From an uncultured Bacteroides sp. (GTDB lineage Bacteria; Bacteroidota; Bacteroidia; Bacteroidales; Bacteroidaceae), in assembly GCA_934716785.1 (NCBI GenBank), contig CAKUYM010000010.1, forward strand, positions 1-39,083: DNA of 39,083 bases. The letters are read 5' to 3'. Shown in pieces: positions 34,062 through 39,083 of the stretch (the stretch's first letter is position 1; each line of letters begins with the position of its first letter). The position numbers were made by a program, and so were the translations under genes. A model generated the notes under the pieces. The model was not told the DNA's origin. It was given only the letters and a program-made list of their open reading frames with translations, and did no database searches.

Positions 34062-35318
34062 ATGAAGAATGTAACACTGTTTTTGAAAGAACTGAATCTG
34101 ATACGTGACGATTATGAACGCCGGGCAAAGCGTACCGAACAATTCAATATCTTTTCCGTATTGTGCAAAAGTAGTGACGAAGTCAATCTGCATTCCCGCT
34201 TTATTTCCTCGCTGCTTAATCCCGGTGGCTCTCACCAACTGTCAGATTTTTGCCTTAGAACATTCCTGGATGTTTGCGGCTATCCGGAACAATTTGCCGC
34301 CAACTTGCTCGCTCCTGGTGTGGAGGTATATCCCAATGAATACGATCCTTCAGAGAGGGATGAGATCGATATCCTTATCATCAACAGACGTACATCCTTT
34401 ACTCTTTTCATAGAGAACAAGATATATGCCAAGGACAGTAACCATGAGGAACATGGGCAGCTTGAAGGTTACTATCAGGTCCTGATGGATAAATACCGCA
34501 TTCCGGAAGGAAATATAGAGGCTGTATTTCTTAGCCTGGACAGGGATCTTTCGGAGGAGAGCACAGGCAACCGGTATCCCCGGTTGAAAGAGGTTCTGAA
34601 GATAATTCATTATAACGATATAATTATCGAGTGGCTTGACAAGTGCCTGATGGCATCTGTCGATAAGCCTTTTCTTCGTGAAACGATATTGCAATATATT
34701 AAACTGATACGTGAAATGACTAACGACACAAGTGTAGAAGAGCGGATTGAGATTAAGGAGCTTATCGGCAAGTCTAAAGATAACATGGCTTCCACCAAGT
34801 TGCTCATAGATAATTTCAAGCATGTGAAATGGCATACTGTTGTTGATTTCTGGAATGAGCTGACGCAAAAACTTCAATCTATAGGCTATGAGATAACAGA
34901 AAATGTCAATTTGGATGATGTAACTTTTGTAACCCATAATGAGCTGTACAAGCAAGGGTATAAAAATAGGAACTTTGGCATATGTTTCAGGCCGAAGGAC
35001 GGACTTCATATGTATGTGTGGTATGAATTCGGTTACAGTCTCTATTATGGCATCTGCAATGACGAGAATTTGTCTGCCGGATATAAAAGCCGGATAAAAC
35101 GGTTATGTGCTTTGGACGATCTGCCGATTGCCGGGGATGACGAGCTTTCCGCCTATCAGGATTTTGATCTTCCGGAAGAGGAGCAAATATGGTTTGACGA
35201 TTTCTTATATGACGGCACCTTTAATCTCATAAATGATGATTACCGCCATAGGATAATTGATAAGATAGTAATTGATATCCAAAAGTTTGTGGAACGGTTG
35301 GATAGTACATCCTTGTAG
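34062..35318 (+). CDS. PD-(D/E)XK nuclease-family protein
   Basis: A 418-residue protein with a PD-(D/E)XK nuclease core near residues 100-150: RDEIDILII gives the Asp, TLFIENKIYA gives E-x-K, and QLEGYYQVL is the following helix. This matches the PDDEXK_4-like family. An N-terminal region (LIRDDYERRAKRTEQFNIFS) and an unassigned C-terminus of about 180 residues surround it. The frame is open to 33849, but ATG 34062 after the recurring box is better supported; the extra residues cover the promoter. It may act as a defence nuclease together with the next gene. Confidence 0.83.
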   Translation: MKNVTLFLKELNLIRDDYERRAKRTEQFNIFSVLCKSSDEVNLHSRFISSLLNPGGSHQLSDFCLRTFLDVCGYPEQFAANLLAPGVEVYPNEYDPSERDEIDILIINRRTSFTLFIENKIYAKDSNHEEHGQLEGYYQVLMDKYRIPEGNIEAVFLSLDRDLSEESTGNRYPRLKEVLKIIHYNDIIIEWLDKCLMASVDKPFLRETILQYIKLIREMTNDTSVEERIEIKELIGKSKDNMASTKLLIDNFKHVKWHTVVDFWNELTQKLQSIGYEITENVNLDDVTFVTHNELYKQGYKNRNFGICFRPKDGLHMYVWYEFGYSLYYGICNDENLSAGYKSRIKRLCALDDLPIAGDDELSAYQDFDLPEEEQIWFDDFLYDGTFNLINDDYRHRIIDKIVIDIQKFVERLDSTSL

Positions 35319-35387
35319 TTTGTAAGTCTATGCCTGACATCCGTTTTCTCCTTTGACAAACTCACACTGAATATAAAAAGACAATTT

Positions 35388-37976
35388 ATGGCCGAAGCAA
35401 TAATCAATTCAAAGATACGAACAGAATTTGAATGTTCACCACTATTCTTTATGAGAGTGAAATCAAGTGAAGACGAAAAGATTCCTGATTATTGGGAATC
35501 AGCCGCTTCACAGATAATTTGTATCATTGAGGATAAAGAAATGCTTATTGATGGAGGGTTAAAGCTTATGATTGCCGATTATCCATTTCGCATTTCGAAA
35601 ATTCAATCGAAAAAAGACGAATCGTCGAAAGATAATATGAGATTATCTTATCAGGTGCATCCGTTCTCTCCATCATTATACTATGACGTGTGGTTTCTCA
35701 TAAGATCCGTTCTCACACGTAAACAAAATGAGAAAGACAATTTTTATTTCCAAGAACTGCTATGGGCTTTAGACAACCATAAATTCGATGAAGATGTCAT
35801 TACATTGGTACTTTCTGAGTATAATACATTTTATGTGAGCGAAATTCTTAACGTCTTTCAAGAGGTAGGCCATTGTCTATCTTATGAAAAACAAGAGAAG
35901 ATTGCAGGCTATTTGAAAAAATGGAATGTCAATTATAAGCTCTATTTTCCACATATATTATCAGAGGCTTTAAGGATTTCAGACAAAAGAGTCCAAAGGG
36001 TGGGGAACAAGCGGAACCTCTTTGAACTTTTGTCACTTCTTCTGGGGTATGATTCTTTGGACGAAAAAACAGGGGAGCAATATACGCCTTATGGCATGGA
36101 TACATTGAGATCATCTTCAAATGATATAGTACGTTTTTTTTATTGGTTGAAAAATGATGATTATGACTACGGTGATTTGGCACCAATAGCCAAGCTCTTC
36201 TCTTTATTAAAACCGCAAATACAATTGGATGTCGTTAAAAGGTATTTTCATGCCATAAGACTGGGGCAAGCTGTATACTCGGACAAAATGCTAACAGCTT
36301 TCTTGAATAATCGATATAAAAAATTTGAAAGATTTTGCAATGTCCTAACGGCTAATCTGTCGCCAATGGACATGACCGTTCCCTTATTATGTGATAATAT
36401 TCAATGTTTCATCAAAAGCAATGGTAAGTCATTCCAAAGCTTCAATGGAGTGCTTGATCGCACATTTATGAATGCCAATCCGATTTATTTGGAAATGAAC
36501 TTTATGCTTGATAAAATTCTGCCCAAATGCGATGGAGGGGCTGTATATAATAATAATTTTATAGGATTTATAAATTATAGGTTGGCCGGGCAATTGGCTG
36601 AAGAAAAATTCGAAGTAAACAGTCTCGAACAGAATATAATAAATATTCTCAATATAGTTGGAACAAGAGCTCAATATCATGCGGAAGGGGAAAAAGAAGA
36701 CAGATTCAATAAATGGAAAATATATGATGCACAATATAAGACCCTATTGGCGAATGTCTTGGGAGTGCCATCCATTTCAAGCAGTCATGATCCATTGGAT
36801 GTTGATTTGACATCATTTAGGGAGAGATTAATTACCTATTTTAATAGGAAGCTTGAGTCGCAAGATGGAAAATGGCTGTTCACTCCCGAGTTTTATAAAG
36901 ATTACTTGGTTTTGGTGCAGGCCTTCTGCAATATTTCTACTGTCAGAATATTCATTCGAAAGGATGTAGTTGTTGGCCGTAACATATTGGTGCCAATAAA
37001 AGGGCTTGTCGCCGATAATGTAAGTAAAAGAAGAGAAGTGGAAATAACCATGGAAAGGGTAAAGGAAGCCTTGGAACATATAACTGGAACTGAGATGAAA
37101 GACAACGTGTTGGAGTTTCCTTATGATCCGATCAAGTTAGGCAGACTCTGTAAAATATTCTATTATCGCATGGATGAGACAGAAGGTAATATAGAAAAAC
37201 TACATTTTTTGACGGAGCGGAAGTTGGGTAAGTATCCCATATATTGTGCCCCAGAATACGAGAATGAGGTTAACGATGTAACCAATCTTCCATATTTCTG
37301 GTGCCAGAGAAAAGAATGCTTCAGAAATGTGTTATCTAATCAGGTGCTTGCCAATACTAAATCATGGAAGGAATATACATTGTTCCATATGCTGGAAATC
37401 TGCGGTTTTCCTTTATTGAAAGAAACTGTAGCCGGATTTGAACCAAATTCGGTCATACGCAATATTATTGCAATAGCCAATAAGGTTAAGAATTTCTTTG
37501 AGAAGCTAAAGTGTGAAGCTTGTGGGCATTTAATTTGGGCAGAAAAAAGTGGTGCTTTTAATAACTACAATCGTTTTGTTTGCATAAACAATCTTTGTCC
37601 TGAGTATAAAAAGGAAGTCTACTTGAGTTATTGTAATAGATGTAAAAAGGAAATAATAGATTCCCGCCATTCAGTTCAATGCCCAAATGGTTGGTGGATT
37701 TGCCCTTCATGTTGCGGATGCTGTAATAACGAGATAATCGAGTCTGTCGTACAAAGACTTGTCGTTTCACATAAAGCTATTCCATCACGTATTGAGAGAC
37801 AAAGGGGGAATGGGCATAATGATAAGGGTATATACTTTTGTCCAAAGTGTGGTAACAAAATGATTGGCACTTTTGATAAGGAACGTGATGATATAATTTA
37901 TCAATGTGAAGATTGTGACTACCTGATATCTAAGTCTAAAATGGAAAAGTGGCATCATGCAAGAAGAACGCCATAA
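35388..37976 (+). CDS. Large protein with multiple C-terminal zinc ribbons, unknown function
   Basis: An 862-residue cytoplasmic protein. The N-terminal 690 residues match nothing I recognise. The C-terminal 150 residues carry successive zinc-binding pairs: CEAC...CINNLC (about 707-736), CNRC...CPNGWWICPSCC (about 750-775), and CPKC...CEDC (about 823-845). Such ribbons are typical of large helicase- or nuclease-associated proteins of bacterial defence islands, but no Walker motif is visible here. It follows the nuclease gene by 69 bp and is likely its partner. Its 3-prime end is followed in 12 bp by the third recurring box. Confidence 0.7.
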   Translation: MAEAIINSKIRTEFECSPLFFMRVKSSEDEKIPDYWESAASQIICIIEDKEMLIDGGLKLMIADYPFRISKIQSKKDESSKDNMRLSYQVHPFSPSLYYDVWFLIRSVLTRKQNEKDNFYFQELLWALDNHKFDEDVITLVLSEYNTFYVSEILNVFQEVGHCLSYEKQEKIAGYLKKWNVNYKLYFPHILSEALRISDKRVQRVGNKRNLFELLSLLLGYDSLDEKTGEQYTPYGMDTLRSSSNDIVRFFYWLKNDDYDYGDLAPIAKLFSLLKPQIQLDVVKRYFHAIRLGQAVYSDKMLTAFLNNRYKKFERFCNVLTANLSPMDMTVPLLCDNIQCFIKSNGKSFQSFNGVLDRTFMNANPIYLEMNFMLDKILPKCDGGAVYNNNFIGFINYRLAGQLAEEKFEVNSLEQNIINILNIVGTRAQYHAEGEKEDRFNKWKIYDAQYKTLLANVLGVPSISSSHDPLDVDLTSFRERLITYFNRKLESQDGKWLFTPEFYKDYLVLVQAFCNISTVRIFIRKDVVVGRNILVPIKGLVADNVSKRREVEITMERVKEALEHITGTEMKDNVLEFPYDPIKLGRLCKIFYYRMDETEGNIEKLHFLTERKLGKYPIYCAPEYENEVNDVTNLPYFWCQRKECFRNVLSNQVLANTKSWKEYTLFHMLEICGFPLLKETVAGFEPNSVIRNIIAIANKVKNFFEKLKCEACGHLIWAEKSGAFNNYNRFVCINNLCPEYKKEVYLSYCNRCKKEIIDSRHSVQCPNGWWICPSCCGCCNNEIIESVVQRLVVSHKAIPSRIERQRGNGHNDKGIYFCPKCGNKMIGTFDKERDDIIYQCEDCDYLISKSKMEKWHHARRTP

Positions 37977-37987
37977 ACTTATACACG

Positions 37988-38011
37988 CCAATAATCTTTT
38001 CCGAAAGTATT
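37988..38011 (+). repeat. 24-bp recurring box, copy C
   Basis: One mismatch to copies A and B (CCA instead of CCT at its left end). It starts 12 bp after the zinc-ribbon gene and ends 32 nt before the ATG of the 245-residue gene. Confidence 0.85.
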
Positions 38012-38043
38012 AAATAGTCTGAACAAGTTTAATATATTGCATT

Positions 38044-38781
38044 ATGGTTATTCCGACTATGACATTTTATGAAATGTATGAAGAACTGGCTGCCGATCGT
38101 TCCAAAATTGAATATAAGCATCAGCAGCTATTGCCAAAAGTGGTGAAGAAGTTCCGGAAAACTTTCCGTTTTCCGGCGTGGGAGTTGTTTGAATATACCA
38201 TTCCTGCACGCCACAATTCATATATTCTATTCTTTTATGCGGCGAACAGGCAGTCTGCTGATAATCCGGAGTTTGATCATTTCTCTGTAATAAATGTGGA
38301 TAGCAAGCGGTTTGTTCTGAAATGGGGGTGTTCTCCATATAAACATACTGATTCCGATGCAATGGTATGGACCAGAAGGATTGACGCATACAGTACACAT
38401 TTCTTTGCCCGTTATAGAGAACGTATATTCAAGAATACCGAGTTAGGGCTTAATGAGGTGATATGCCGATATTTCACAAGGAACAAAATAGCCTTACTGA
38501 TTGAGCTTAATGAAAATATAAAGAGGAACTATCGGAAATATGGCGGAGCTGCCCACCATGCGATGAAGGTGAGTGACGGGCTTTGTTTTATCAGGACTTC
38601 AATTGAATGTACTGTGGATCTTAACACTCAAAAGGAAACGGCCGAAGCATTGGGATTTGTCTATGTGACATTTGTAGATGATAATACTCTTACGGATTCC
38701 CAGAATGAAGCGACTTTCGTGGAAGGGATTCGCTCTTCCCGAAAGATTTTTAGGGACTTGATTGTGGATGCAGGAGAGTAA
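38044..38781 (+). CDS. Unknown 245-aa protein of the nuclease cassette
   Basis: The protein opens MVIPTMTFYEMYEELAADRS and has a basic helical N-terminus, then FSVINVDSKRFVLKWGC, an Arg-rich helix (HFFARYRERIFKNTELGLNE) and an acidic C-terminus (DLIVDAGE). No membrane segment, signal or metal-binding pattern is seen. The H-x-x-x-R-Y-R-E-R segment (THFFARYRER) recalls small phage-like regulators but is not diagnostic. It has the same spacing to the 24-bp box as the nuclease gene, so the two are probably expressed together. I do not assign a function. Confidence 0.65.
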   Translation: MVIPTMTFYEMYEELAADRSKIEYKHQQLLPKVVKKFRKTFRFPAWELFEYTIPARHNSYILFFYAANRQSADNPEFDHFSVINVDSKRFVLKWGCSPYKHTDSDAMVWTRRIDAYSTHFFARYRERIFKNTELGLNEVICRYFTRNKIALLIELNENIKRNYRKYGGAAHHAMKVSDGLCFIRTSIECTVDLNTQKETAEALGFVYVTFVDDNTLTDSQNEATFVEGIRSSRKIFRDLIVDAGE

Positions 38782-38919
38782 TGGAATTTTTCTAACTTAG
38801 TGAAAATCTTGCTGTTTTTATGCTATCCGCATCCCTTATTATAGATATTAATAATGAGGATTTTAATAATTTGATGGCTGTTTTAACAATATTATTATTA
38901 CTGTTGCTGAGAAAATAAC

Positions 38920-38927
38920 TACTTTTG
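38920..38927 (+). promoter_or_regulatory. Putative promoter -7 element of the last gene
   Basis: TACTTTTG followed by C matches TAnnTTTG; no clear -33 TTTG lies 19-21 bp upstream. It precedes the partial gene at 39011 by about 84 nt. A GCATT/AATGC inverted pair follows near 38940-38958. Confidence 0.35.
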
Positions 38928-39010
38928 CAAATCAACGCATTCATATATAAATGCATTGATTGAATTTGATAGGTAATAACCACTCATTAAGGGGTAAAAA
39001 TACAGACTAT

Positions 39011-39083
39011 ATGATACATGCAAATCCTAATCCAGAAATGACGGTTGCTGAAGTAAAAGCTTTCCGTGATAACCTTAGAAGGT
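39011..39083 (+). CDS. Partial gene, cut by the window end
   Basis: MIHANPNPEMTVAEVKAFRD continues to NLRR and runs off the window after 24 codons. It has a plausible leader with TAAGGGGT about 15 nt upstream and a -7 element at 38920. Too short to assign. Confidence 0.5.
   Translation, partial: MIHANPNPEMTVAEVKAFRDNLRR

Noticed and set aside
38792..38983. Leftward 63-aa frame after the 245-aa gene
   Set aside because: Low-complexity AT-rich translation (Asn/Ser/Ile runs) overlapping the promoter of the next gene.

Overview
The window looks like a Bacteroidales genome (Bacteroides, Phocaeicola or Parabacteroides type). The signs are promoters of the TAnnTTTG / TTTG class, A-rich leaders with weak Shine-Dalgarno sequences, tyrosine recombinases of the Bacteroides mobile-element type, and lipoproteins with short Bacteroidetes signal peptides. 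No rRNA or tRNA gene was recognised. Nearly all of the window is accessory DNA: defence and stress cassettes separated by scraps of integrases, excisionase-like helix-turn-helix genes and restriction enzymes.

Left part (1-14.5 kb). A truncated tyrosine recombinase and a non-coding strip rich in hairpins lead into one long leftward gene cluster from 13988 to 1958. It is a Ter-type stress module: a TerB-like protein, three TerD-domain proteins, three von Willebrand A (TerY-like) proteins, a PP2C-like phosphatase and a serine/threonine kinase-like protein with a zinc ribbon. It ends with a small membrane protein, a 57-residue basic protein and a PMCA-type calcium pump. The vWA, phosphatase and kinase genes form the known TerY-P phosphorylation triad. 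TerD domains bind calcium, so the terminal pump suggests a calcium-linked stress circuit. A dyad operator overlaps the promoter of the first terD gene, and a terminator follows the pump gene.

Middle (14.5-25 kb). About 2.5 kb of gene-poor DNA holds hairpins, an exact 85-bp tandem repeat, a field of ATATCCGG palindromes and a decayed copy of an excisionase-like gene region. A compact leftward four-gene operon follows: TcmP, its DUF5131 (three-Cys, Gp37/Gp68-type) partner, a two-helix membrane protein and a 92-residue protein. Directly upstream is a chimeric scar made of the N-terminus of an XRE regulator and the C-terminus of what looks like a type ISP restriction enzyme. Next is a GC-rich integration module with two helix-turn-helix genes (the first with an in-frame UGA) facing two tandem tyrosine recombinases, then another integrase remnant and a small protein gene.

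Right part (25-39 kb). A Septu-like pair (PtuA ATPase and PtuB HNH nuclease) runs leftward. A rightward run encodes exported proteins: a transglutaminase-like lipoprotein, a coiled-coil secreted protein, a putative zinc-metallopeptidase lipoprotein, a small secreted protein and an O-antigen-ligase-like membrane protein. A PD-(D/E)XK nuclease, an 862-residue zinc-ribbon protein and a 245-residue protein follow. A near-identical 24-bp sequence recurs three times at cassette borders in 25-38 kb. Its 12-bp core occurs twice more, once inverted so that the pair brackets a good promoter for the nuclease gene. This repeated box, the four-gene TcmP operon, the UGA codon shared by two diverged gene copies and the nuclease/zinc-ribbon cassette are the best candidates for something undescribed.
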